Below are positions 57,747 through 64,000 of a stretch of 64,000 nt of DNA, in pieces. The stretch is taken from NCBI GenBank assembly GCA_934632155.1, contig CAKTXZ010000001.1, forward strand, positions 62,001 through 126,000, written 5' to 3'. The notes under the pieces are model-generated. The model saw nothing but the letters and a program-made list of their open reading frames with translations. It ran no database searches and was not told the DNA's origin. Made by a program: the position numbers and the translations under genes. The DNA is from an uncultured Clostridia bacterium (GTDB taxonomy: Bacteria; Bacillota; Clostridia; Christensenellales; Aristaeellaceae). Each line of letters opens with the position of its first letter. Within the stretch, counting starts at the first letter, position 1.

Positions 57747-58796
57747 TCAGGCGCGCACGGAGAAGGCGTAAATCGTGGTGGACTGGTAGGTTTCGCCCGC
57801 GCGCACCGTGGTGGTGGGGAAAGCGGGCTGGTTGGGGCTGTCGGGGTAGTGCTGCGTTTCCATGGCGACGCCCGCGAACGCACCGTAATGCGCGCCGCCC
57901 TTGCCGCGGAGGTTCAGCCCCTGACCTGAATAAATCTGAATGCCGGGCTCGGTGGTCGTCACGCGCATTTCGCGGCCGCTCTTTTCGTCATAGAGCACGC
58001 CCGCCTCCTTCATGCCTTCGCCGCGCAGGACGAAGTTCGCGTCGTAGCCGTCGGCCTCGTCCACCAGACGGCATTCCGCGCGGCGGGCGACGCCCGCGCC
58101 GATGGTCATGGGCGCGTTGAAATCCAGCGGTGTGCCGGCCACGGCCAGCATTTCGCCCGTGGGGATAAGCTCCTTGTCCACGTCGGTAACGTAATCGGCG
58201 TGCAGTGTGAGCTGGTGCCCGAGCACGTCGCCCTCGCCTGCCAGATTGAAGTAGGTATGGTTGGTCAGGTTGACCACGGTGTCCTTGTCGGACTGCGCCA
58301 GATACCGAATGGTCAGGCGGCACTGATCGTCAAAGGAGAAGGAAACCTGCGTGTGCAGCTTACCGGGAAAGCCCTCCTCGCCGTCATGGGCGACGTAGGT
58401 GAAAATCAGCGTGTCCTCGCCCTCTGCCTCCAGCTCCTGCCCCTTCCACCATTTTTTATCAAAGCCCTCGCGGCCGCCGTGCAGGCTGTTGCGCCCGTCG
58501 TTGGGAAACAGGGTGTATTCCGTCCCGTTCAGCGTAAAGCGCGCCTTGGCGATGCGGTTGCCGTAGCGGCCGACCGTCGCGCCCAGATAGTTGGGGTTTT
58601 GATCGTATTCCGCGAACGAATCATAGCCCAGCGCTACGTCCGCCAGCTTTCCTTCCCGGTCGGGGACTTTAATGGAAACGATATGCGCGCCGAAATCCAG
58701 CACGGAAACGGAAGCGCCCAGCCGGTTGGTCATGGTATAAAGGGTCATCGTGCGGCCGGTCAGATCCGCGCCGAAGGGCTTTTGGGCAATGCTCAT
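57747..58796 (-). CDS. galM: Aldose 1-epimerase
   Basis: 349 residues. Motifs: YGNRIAKARFTLNG, LHGGREGFDKKWW, NLTNHTYFNLAG (catalytic His), DANFVLRG, VTTTEPGIQIYSGQGL (catalytic Glu region) and the ending ETQHYPDSPNQPAFP. Converts alpha- and beta-anomers of galactose/glucose. ATG behind AAAGGAGG. Confidence 0.96.
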   Translation of the reverse strand: MSIAQKPFGADLTGRTMTLYTMTNRLGASVSVLDFGAHIVSIKVPDREGKLADVALGYDSFAEYDQNPNYLGATVGRYGNRIAKARFTLNGTEYTLFPNDGRNSLHGGREGFDKKWWKGQELEAEGEDTLIFTYVAHDGEEGFPGKLHTQVSFSFDDQCRLTIRYLAQSDKDTVVNLTNHTYFNLAGEGDVLGHQLTLHADYVTDVDKELIPTGEMLAVAGTPLDFNAPMTIGAGVARRAECRLVDEADGYDANFVLRGEGMKEAGVLYDEKSGREMRVTTTEPGIQIYSGQGLNLRGKGGAHYGAFAGVAMETQHYPDSPNQPAFPTTTVRAGETYQSTTIYAFSVRA

Positions 58797-58828
58797 AGGG
58801 GAAACCTCCTTTAGTGGATACGTTCTTT

Positions 58829-58862
58829 CATTTTCCTATTATAAAATAAATGAAGGAAAATG
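58829..58862. promoter_or_regulatory. galM -10 region flanked by a 9-bp inverted repeat
   Basis: Minus-strand TATAAT lies in the 16-base centre of a perfect inverted repeat CATTTTCCT (58829-58837) / AGGAAAATG (58854-58862). The placement suggests an operator that would block polymerase. The -35 (TTTCCA) is weak, which fits a regulated promoter. Confidence 0.55.
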
Positions 58863-58923
58863 GAAAGCATAATTTGCGCATCTTTTGCGAAAAATAACGC
58901 CGCAGGGAAAAGGGGGAACGGGT

Positions 58924-59883
58924 ATGGAGCAAACGAGAAGGGGAATGCGGGAAAGGGCGGGCGCGCTGACACTGTGCGCGCTGCTGGTGTTTATCGGTAT
59001 TTTTTCGGTTTCGCGTCCGGCGGAAACGCCGTCCGGCCAGCTGGCGGCCCGGGACGGCTGCAGCGTCAGGCGCGGCGCGCCGCCGCTTGCGGGGGAGGCA
59101 AGCGCCTTTTCCCGCGAGGAGCTTCTGCGCGGCACGCTGCTGCCGGTATCGCCCAAGACGCCGCTGCCGGCGGACTTTGCAGAGCCGAGCGTGCGCGGCG
59201 TTCGTTCGATGGTCGGCAGCTATCTGAACGCGGAGGAGGATGCGGCGCTGACGCAGGAGATGATCTACGCGCTGTGCGTTATGCAGCTGGAGCATCCCAT
59301 GGAGCGCGAGCTTCGCTTCACTCAAGGAACGGTTTCCGCCGCGCAGCAGGAAAGCCGACGGCGCGACGCGCTGGCGCGGTATATGCGCGTCTATCCGGTG
59401 GCGGAGGCGGTGCAGCGCACGCTGGAGGCCGTGCCGGGCGCGCAGGAAAGCGAGCACAGGCTGGGATGGGCGGTGGATATTGAGCTGCTGGGGGAAAAAA
59501 CGCTGCGCGGCGACGACGCGCTTTTGTATACCTCCTGCGGCACATGGCTGGCGGAGAACATGTGGCGTTACGGCTTTATTCGCCGTTACGCGCCCGGCGA
59601 CGGCGCGGACGGACACTGCGAGGGCATTCACCTGCGCTACATCGGAAAGCCCCACGCGGCGGCGATGCATGCGCTGGGCGTGGGGCTGGAGGCGTATTGG
59701 GAGCTGCTTCGGCGCGAGGGATCGCTGACCGTTTCTTTTGCTGCGGGGGATTACGCATATATTTATTGCGTGCCCTGCGACGGCGGCGCGACGTTTTGCC
59801 TGCCGCCGCGCGCGGCGCGCATGGTCAGCGGCGACGGCGCAGGCTATGCCGTGCTGGCCGTAGCGGTCGACGGGCAATTCTAA
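58924..59883 (+). CDS. D-alanyl-D-alanine carboxypeptidase, M15B-like
   Basis: 319 residues from ATG 58924 (AAAAGGGGG site). N-terminal signal-anchor (GALTLCALLVFIGIFSVS). The C-terminal half has the M15 motifs SEHRLGWAVDIELL (about 178; SxHxxGxAxD) and CEGIHLRYIGKPHA (about 235; ExxH-like), with zinc ligands His, Asp and His. It would trim peptidoglycan stem peptides. Ends two bases before the convergent SH3 gene. Confidence 0.85.
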   Translation: MEQTRRGMRERAGALTLCALLVFIGIFSVSRPAETPSGQLAARDGCSVRRGAPPLAGEASAFSREELLRGTLLPVSPKTPLPADFAEPSVRGVRSMVGSYLNAEEDAALTQEMIYALCVMQLEHPMERELRFTQGTVSAAQQESRRRDALARYMRVYPVAEAVQRTLEAVPGAQESEHRLGWAVDIELLGEKTLRGDDALLYTSCGTWLAENMWRYGFIRRYAPGDGADGHCEGIHLRYIGKPHAAAMHALGVGLEAYWELLRREGSLTVSFAAGDYAYIYCVPCDGGATFCLPPRAARMVSGDGAGYAVLAVAVDGQF

Positions 59884-59885
59884 GG

Positions 59886-61301
59886 TTAGTTCAGAAACAG
59901 CAGGATGGCTTCGTCCGCATGAACGCCGTCCCGATATACGGGAAGCAGCCCGATCAGGCTGGTATTGGCTGGAAGCGTGGCGGTTAAGGCGAAGCGCGCC
60001 GCGCCGTTTTCCTGAACGCTCGTGCAGTCGGCGCTGACCGGGACGTTATTGGCGTAGAGCTGATAGCCTGTAATTGCGCTTGTCTGGCTTCCCGCCGTCA
60101 TGGCGACGGTAACGGTAACGCGGCAGACGCCGCTTTCAATCGCGGCCTCGGCCTGCGCGGCGTAGGCGCTGCCGGTGTAGCCGCCGGTGATGGCTTGGGC
60201 GGCCTTTTCAACCGCGCCGCGCGGAACGAAGCCGCGCGAGGGCGCGCTTCCCGTCGTTTCGATGTAAACGTAATTCCCCATCGTGGCGAGCCAGACGACG
60301 CTTTCGCCCTTGGCCAGCGAACGGGTCGCCTTGCCTTCGCCCAGCGGGTCGTCGGTCAGGCCTGTAGTGAAAAGAATGGTTGCGCTCTCCTTGTCAAGGC
60401 TCAGCAGCTGAACCTCTGCGCTGCCCGCGTAGGCCGAAGCGTCGATATAGCCGAAGCGCTTTTGCGTGGAGGACAGGGCGTACTGAATCAGGTAATAGCC
60501 GTTTTCCTGCCCGAACACCTGAATCCAGTCGTTGGTGGAAACGACGGCCCTGCCGCCTGCGGCGCGCTCATACTGCGTGCCCGGCCCCGAATAAACGGGG
60601 AATTTCCGCCCGCCCTCGAAGCGAAGCGTCTGCGCCTGAAGCTGACTGCCGGCGGGAATGGCGGGCGCATTGGAGAGCTTCTGCCGCGCCTCGGCGAGCG
60701 TCTTGGGAAAGGCGGCGAAGCTGAGATAGCGCAGGTTGGTTTCCACCACGCCGTAGGCCGAGCCGCTCGAGCCGTATTCGTTCTCATAGCGCAGGGCGCT
60801 TTCCGAAACGTTGATCCCGACCGCGTCGTAGGGGTAATTGAGGTACATTCCCCGAAGCCGCCATTGCCCGCCGCCGGTCACGGTGAAATTCATGGACACG
60901 GAGGGGTATTCAAACTCCGTCTCCGGCAGCGTCAGGCCGGCATGCAGATAGTCTTCGCCGGAATCGACAAAGCGCCACAGGGCGAATTCGCCCGCCTGCT
61001 GCGGCAGGGCGGCGGTGGTTTTCAGGTAATAGCGCCACGCGCCGTTTTGTCTTTCAAAGCCGTAGAGCGCCTGCGTTTCGCCCTTGGAGGCGACGGCGAA
61101 GGCAAAGTCCCCGCCGCGCGTGCCGGTTATTTCGACGTATGCATTTGCGCCGATAGTATAGTCTGCGAAATGGGACTGGGAAAAGAAAGTCTCTATTTCT
61201 GCGGAAAGCGTGGCGAGAATCGTCGCGCCCTCCTGCGCCCGAACCGGCAGTGCGGCCAGCGCAAGCAGCGCGGCCAGCGTGACAATCAATAGCTTTTTCA
61301 T
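59886..61301 (-). CDS. Secreted protein with SH3 domains
   Basis: 471 residues from ATG 61301 (GGAG eight bases upstream; a TTG at 61307 is too close). Signal peptide 1-22 (KKLLIVTLAALLALAALPVRA). Residues about 30-215 form an unrecognised beta-rich domain; about 220-385 hold two SH3-like domains (FPVYSGPGTQYERAAGGRAVV; FTTGLTDDPLGEGKATRSLAKGESVV); the rest is an Ig-like domain (VTVTVAMTAGSQTSAITGYQLYAN). It lies 57 bases after the anti-sigma-like gene and may be a target co-transcribed with it. Confidence 0.8.
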   Translation of the reverse strand: MKKLLIVTLAALLALAALPVRAQEGATILATLSAEIETFFSQSHFADYTIGANAYVEITGTRGGDFAFAVASKGETQALYGFERQNGAWRYYLKTTAALPQQAGEFALWRFVDSGEDYLHAGLTLPETEFEYPSVSMNFTVTGGGQWRLRGMYLNYPYDAVGINVSESALRYENEYGSSGSAYGVVETNLRYLSFAAFPKTLAEARQKLSNAPAIPAGSQLQAQTLRFEGGRKFPVYSGPGTQYERAAGGRAVVSTNDWIQVFGQENGYYLIQYALSSTQKRFGYIDASAYAGSAEVQLLSLDKESATILFTTGLTDDPLGEGKATRSLAKGESVVWLATMGNYVYIETTGSAPSRGFVPRGAVEKAAQAITGGYTGSAYAAQAEAAIESGVCRVTVTVAMTAGSQTSAITGYQLYANNVPVSADCTSVQENGAARFALTATLPANTSLIGLLPVYRDGVHADEAILLFLN

Positions 61302-61358
61302 CGGCAATGCTCCTTTCTCTTGCTCGCTTATGATGACACGCGGGACGGCCGTTTTGTT

Positions 61359-62312
61359 TCACGGCGCGGAAATTTTTTCTGTGCTGCGCGCAACGGCGAT
61401 GATTTCAGCCTCCTGCGCCCGGTTGCCGTCCAGCCGCAGCGTGCAGCCGTCCTGCTCCCAAATCAGGGAAAGCGAGTCTTCGCCGTCCGCTCCGCTTACC
61501 AGCAGCGCGACGTGGTCGTTGAGCGCAACATAGCGGCAAGCAAGGCCGTCTTGGGCGGACAGCGGCTCCAAGCGCGATTCAAAGTATTCGGTCAGCGTCA
61601 GCCGCCCGGCCATGCCGCCGTCAAAGGCAATCACGGCGCAGCCCGCGTAGGCCTCCGCCTCCTTTGCGTCCCAGCCCGCAGGCAGATAGGCGGGATAGTG
61701 GCTGCCCGTCCAGCCCGCAGGGGCGGAAGAGGGCTGCTGCGGCGCGGGCGAAAGGGTCGGCTGCGGCGTAACGGTTGATTCGGGAATTTGAATGGGCACT
61801 TCGTCTTCGGTGGGCGACGGGCGCGGAATATCGATTATATTCGGCGTTTGAGTGGGAAACACGGTGGCTGTATTTGCTATAACGACAACATTCGTGGTAT
61901 TTTGCGGAAAAACCGTTGATGCGTTGACCGGGGTCGGCATGGGCGTGACGGTCGCGGCGGGCGAGGCTTCCGTCGGCGCGGAAGCGGGGGAGGCGTAGGG
62001 CACGACGGAGGCGGAATACATCGGCGCGGCGGGCGTATGCTCGGGCGGCGTATGGCTCAGAAAACGCCAGCCGACGCCAAGCAGCAGCGCAATGCAGGCC
62101 GCGGCGCGCAAAAATGCGGCCTTGCGGCGCTTTCTTCGCGTCAGCGCGGCGATTTGCGCCAGCGTTTTTTTCTGGTTCTCGTGATAGAGCGCCTCGGCCT
62201 CCTCGGGCGTTACGTCGAACCGGCGGGCGCTCAGCGCCTGCTCCAACGCCTCGGTATCCTCGCGCGCGATGCGTTCGCAGGCCTGACGCAGCATAAATTC
62301 CTGCTTTTTCAT
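61359..62312 (-). CDS. Probable anti-sigma factor with DUF4367-like C-terminus
   Basis: 317 residues: a cytoplasmic helical part (about 1-65), one membrane helix (LRAAACIALLLGVGWRFL, about 68-86), a long Pro/Thr/Ser/Ala linker (about 90-195) and a C-terminal domain (YPAYLPAGWDAKEAEAYAGCAVIAF ... LTLTEYFESRLEPL ... DHVALLVSG) of the DUF4367 type. Sigma-factor partners with this layout are common in clostridia. ATG overlaps the sigma-factor gene (ATGA). Confidence 0.75.
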   Translation of the reverse strand: MKKQEFMLRQACERIAREDTEALEQALSARRFDVTPEEAEALYHENQKKTLAQIAALTRRKRRKAAFLRAAACIALLLGVGWRFLSHTPPEHTPAAPMYSASVVPYASPASAPTEASPAATVTPMPTPVNASTVFPQNTTNVVVIANTATVFPTQTPNIIDIPRPSPTEDEVPIQIPESTVTPQPTLSPAPQQPSSAPAGWTGSHYPAYLPAGWDAKEAEAYAGCAVIAFDGGMAGRLTLTEYFESRLEPLSAQDGLACRYVALNDHVALLVSGADGEDSLSLIWEQDGCTLRLDGNRAQEAEIIAVARSTEKISAP

Positions 62313-62866
62313 TCGTCCGCCCCCTCGTTTTTGAGCATTTCGGCCAGATGCTTGCGCGCACGGCTCAGGTGCACGCGGACGGAAACCTCCCGCAGCCCCG
62401 TTTCCGCCGCGATTTCCGCGTCGGTCAGCTCCCGGAAGTATTTCATCAGCATGATTTCCTTTTCACGCTCCGGCAGGCGGCGAATCGCTTCGGCGATCCT
62501 GCGCACGCCCGCGCGCTCCAGCAGCCCGTCCTCCACGCGCCCGCTTCCGGCCAAATCCTCCATGGCGACGCTGCCGTCAATCCGCTCGCGCTGCCTGCGG
62601 TTGAATTGATTGATGGCGCAGTGTCTCACTGTAGTGACAAGGTAGGCCTTCAATTTGTTACACGGGAAGGCGCGCAGCAGTGAAATTTTCTTGCTCAGCG
62701 CAATGATTGCGTCGCTGACCGCATCCTGCGCGGCCTCCGCGCCGCGGAGAATCTGCAGCGCCTGCGCGTACATCAGCCGGTGATAATCCATATACAGCGA
62801 TTCCAGAAAACGCCGGTCGTCTTCGTTTTCCGTCGCCAGAAAAATAACGAACAGGGGAAAGGGCAT
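62309..62866 (-). CDS. ECF-type sigma-70 family RNA polymerase sigma factor
   Basis: 185 residues. Region 2 (FLESLYMDYHRLMYAQALQILRGAEAAQDAVSDAIIALSKK, with LVTTVRHCAINQFNRR) and region 4 (AIRRLPEREKEIMLMKYFRELTDAEIAAETGLREVSVRVHLSRARKHLAEML) are both clear; there is no region 3, as in ECF factors. Pairs with the overlapping anti-sigma-like gene. Its own promoter looks like a housekeeping promoter rather than an autoregulated one. Confidence 0.92.
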   Translation of the reverse strand: MPFPLFVIFLATENEDDRRFLESLYMDYHRLMYAQALQILRGAEAAQDAVSDAIIALSKKISLLRAFPCNKLKAYLVTTVRHCAINQFNRRQRERIDGSVAMEDLAGSGRVEDGLLERAGVRRIAEAIRRLPEREKEIMLMKYFRELTDAEIAAETGLREVSVRVHLSRARKHLAEMLKNEGADE

Positions 62867-62897
62867 GGGCGCTCATCCTTTCGGGCAGATTGCTTTC

Positions 62898-62926
62898 ATT
62901 ATGCCAGCGGGCGCGGATTTTGTCAA
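62898..62926 (-). promoter_or_regulatory. Promoter of the sigma-factor operon
   Basis: Minus-strand TTGACA (62926-62921), 17-bp spacer, CATAAT (62903-62898), 32 bp before the ATG. Confidence 0.8.
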
Positions 62927-63023
62927 ACGCCGCGGCTCCAAACGGTTTTTACCATCTAAAACGGGCAAATTCTTCGCGGCGGGCAGGAAAAAGGGGAAGA
63001 ATCGGCGTATAAGCGAAAAATGA

Positions 63024-63701
63024 ATGCTGTATACGAAGGCGAGCGTGGGATGTGTGGATGCGCGGCGGGAAATTGCGCGGGAAAAATTGATTGTGATTGT
63101 GCGCGGGCTGCCGCCGGAGCATCTGGCCCCGTTGGCCGAGGCGCTGTATCGCGGCGGCGTGCGGCTGATGGAGATTACCTTTGACCAGTCGCGTCCGGAA
63201 AGCTTCGCCCAAACGGCGGCGGGCGTCGCCCTGCTGCGCGACGCGTTTGCCGGGCGCATTATCCCGGGCGCGGGTACGGTGATGACGCAGGAGCAGCTGG
63301 CGCTGGCGCACCGCGCGGGCGCGGCCTATATTGTTTCGCCGCATACCGATGCGGAAATCATCCGCGGCGCGAAGGAACGCGGGCTGGCCGCTATTCCGGG
63401 CGCCACAACGCCGACGGAGGTCGTGCGCGCCTATGCGCTGGGCGCTGATTTTATCAAAATTTTTCCGCTGCAGCAGCTTGGCCCGGGCTATATTCGGGCG
63501 CTCAGGGCCCCGCTGAGCCATATCCCCATGCTGGCTGTGGGCAATGTGACGCTGGAGACGGCGGGGGAATACATGCGCTGTGGCGCGGACGGCGTGTGCG
63601 TGGGCGGACAGCTGGTCAACCGGCAATGGATCGAGGAAAAGCAATGGGATAAAATAACAGCCTGTGCGGCTGAAATGGTAAGGGTGGTGCATCAGAAATG
63701 A
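63024..63701 (+). CDS. eda: KDPG/KHG aldolase
   Basis: 225 residues. VIVRGLPPEHLAPLAEALYRGGVRLMEITFD (with catalytic Glu near residue 50), PGAGTVMTQEQ, SPHTDAEII, IPGATTPTEVVRAYALGADFIKIFPLQQLG (Schiff-base Lys145) and AVGNVTLETAGEYMRCGA. It cleaves 2-keto-3-deoxy-6-phosphogluconate to pyruvate and glyceraldehyde-3-phosphate. ATG 63024 lacks a good ribosome-binding site; in-frame GTG codons at 63045 and 63054 are alternatives. Overlaps kdgK by ATGA. Confidence 0.93.
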   Translation: MLYTKASVGCVDARREIAREKLIVIVRGLPPEHLAPLAEALYRGGVRLMEITFDQSRPESFAQTAAGVALLRDAFAGRIIPGAGTVMTQEQLALAHRAGAAYIVSPHTDAEIIRGAKERGLAAIPGATTPTEVVRAYALGADFIKIFPLQQLGPGYIRALRAPLSHIPMLAVGNVTLETAGEYMRCGADGVCVGGQLVNRQWIEEKQWDKITACAAEMVRVVHQK

Positions 63702-64000
63702 AGGCGGTTTGCTTTGGCGAGATCATGCTCCGGCTCAATCCGGAGGGATACCTGCGTTTTCCGCAGACGACGCGCTTTGAGGCGACCTATGGCGGCGGCG
63801 AGGCGAACGTGGCTGTTTCGCTGGCGAATTACGGCGACGAGGCGGCGTTTGTTTCCGCCGTTCCCGCGCACGAGATTGGCCAGAACGCGGTCAACGCGCT
63901 GCGCCAATTCGGCGTGGATACGCGCGGCATGCTGCGGCAGGGGCCGCGGCTGGGCGTCTATTATTGCGAAAAGGGCGCGTCGCAACGCGGCAGCAAGGTG
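63698..64000 (+). CDS. kdgK: 2-keto-3-deoxygluconate kinase, PfkB family (truncated by window end)
   Basis: First 101 codons: MKAVCFGEIMLRLNPEGYLRF, YGGGEANVAVSLANYGDEAAFVSAVPAHEIG and FGVDTRGML are the sugar-binding signature of PfkB kinases, and the neighbour eda supports the KDG substrate. ATG overlaps the eda stop (ATGA). The rest lies beyond the window. Confidence 0.85.
   Translation, partial: MKAVCFGEIMLRLNPEGYLRFPQTTRFEATYGGGEANVAVSLANYGDEAAFVSAVPAHEIGQNAVNALRQFGVDTRGMLRQGPRLGVYYCEKGASQRGSKV

Overview
The window reads as chromosome of a GC-rich (my estimate is low-60s % GC) Firmicute, most likely an uncultured gut-type clostridium. The reasons are consistent AGGAGG ribosome-binding sites, TTGACA-17-TATAAT promoters, the rpmH-rnpA-yidD-yidC-jag cluster, a SpoVB/MurJ-like flippase, a PBSX-type terminase, CdaA/CdaR c-di-AMP genes and several secreted SH3-repeat proteins. 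The species cannot be named from sequence alone. No rRNA, tRNA or CRISPR array was found.

Layout. 1-4.6 kb: end of a sugar ABC permease gene, a DUF5107-TPR protein and an esterase. 4.9-11.6 kb: alanine racemase, a membrane protein, rsmD-coaD-coiled-coil protein, then rpmH-rnpA-yidD-yidC-jag closed by a strong terminator; dnaA and mnmE, the usual neighbours, are absent. 11.9-20 kb: an SH3 secreted protein, a decayed ISAs1-family transposase, a sugar nucleotidyltransferase, an ABC exporter pair with a cytidine deaminase that appears to start at ATT, a secreted protein, and a 260-bp non-coding array of five perfect hairpins between two 24-bp direct repeats. 20-26.7 kb: an operon with a propeller-fused solute-binding protein, two MalF/MalG-type permeases, a HlyD-like adaptor and a MacB-core-like membrane protein, but no ATPase. 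26.9-30.3 kb: rarA, a nitroreductase and a flippase.

30.4-44.85 kb: about 20 tightly packed minus-strand genes make a complete small siphovirus-type head, tail and lysis module: TerS-like, TerL, portal, scaffold, P22-like coat, connectors, tube, frameshifting tail chaperone, a very short tape measure, tail tip and fibres, NlpC/P60 endolysin and holin-like genes. There is no integrase, repressor or replication gene, every frame is open, and base composition matches the host. This resembles a gene transfer agent (GTA) more than an ordinary prophage and is the most interesting locus here.

45-64 kb: truA; an SH3-repeat protein; an overlapping operon cdaA-cdaR-membrane protein-rsmF-rhaB; radC and a YdcF-like protein; a frameshifted lipoprotein gene; DUF4886, metallo-beta-lactamase-fold and galM genes; an M15 carboxypeptidase; a sigma factor/anti-sigma/SH3-protein operon; and the start of a KDPG pathway pair (eda, kdgK). 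Sugar handling (ABC importers, GalM, RhaB, Eda, KdgK) and cell-envelope work (Alr, carboxypeptidase, SH3 proteins, CdaA/R, flippase) are the two recurring themes.
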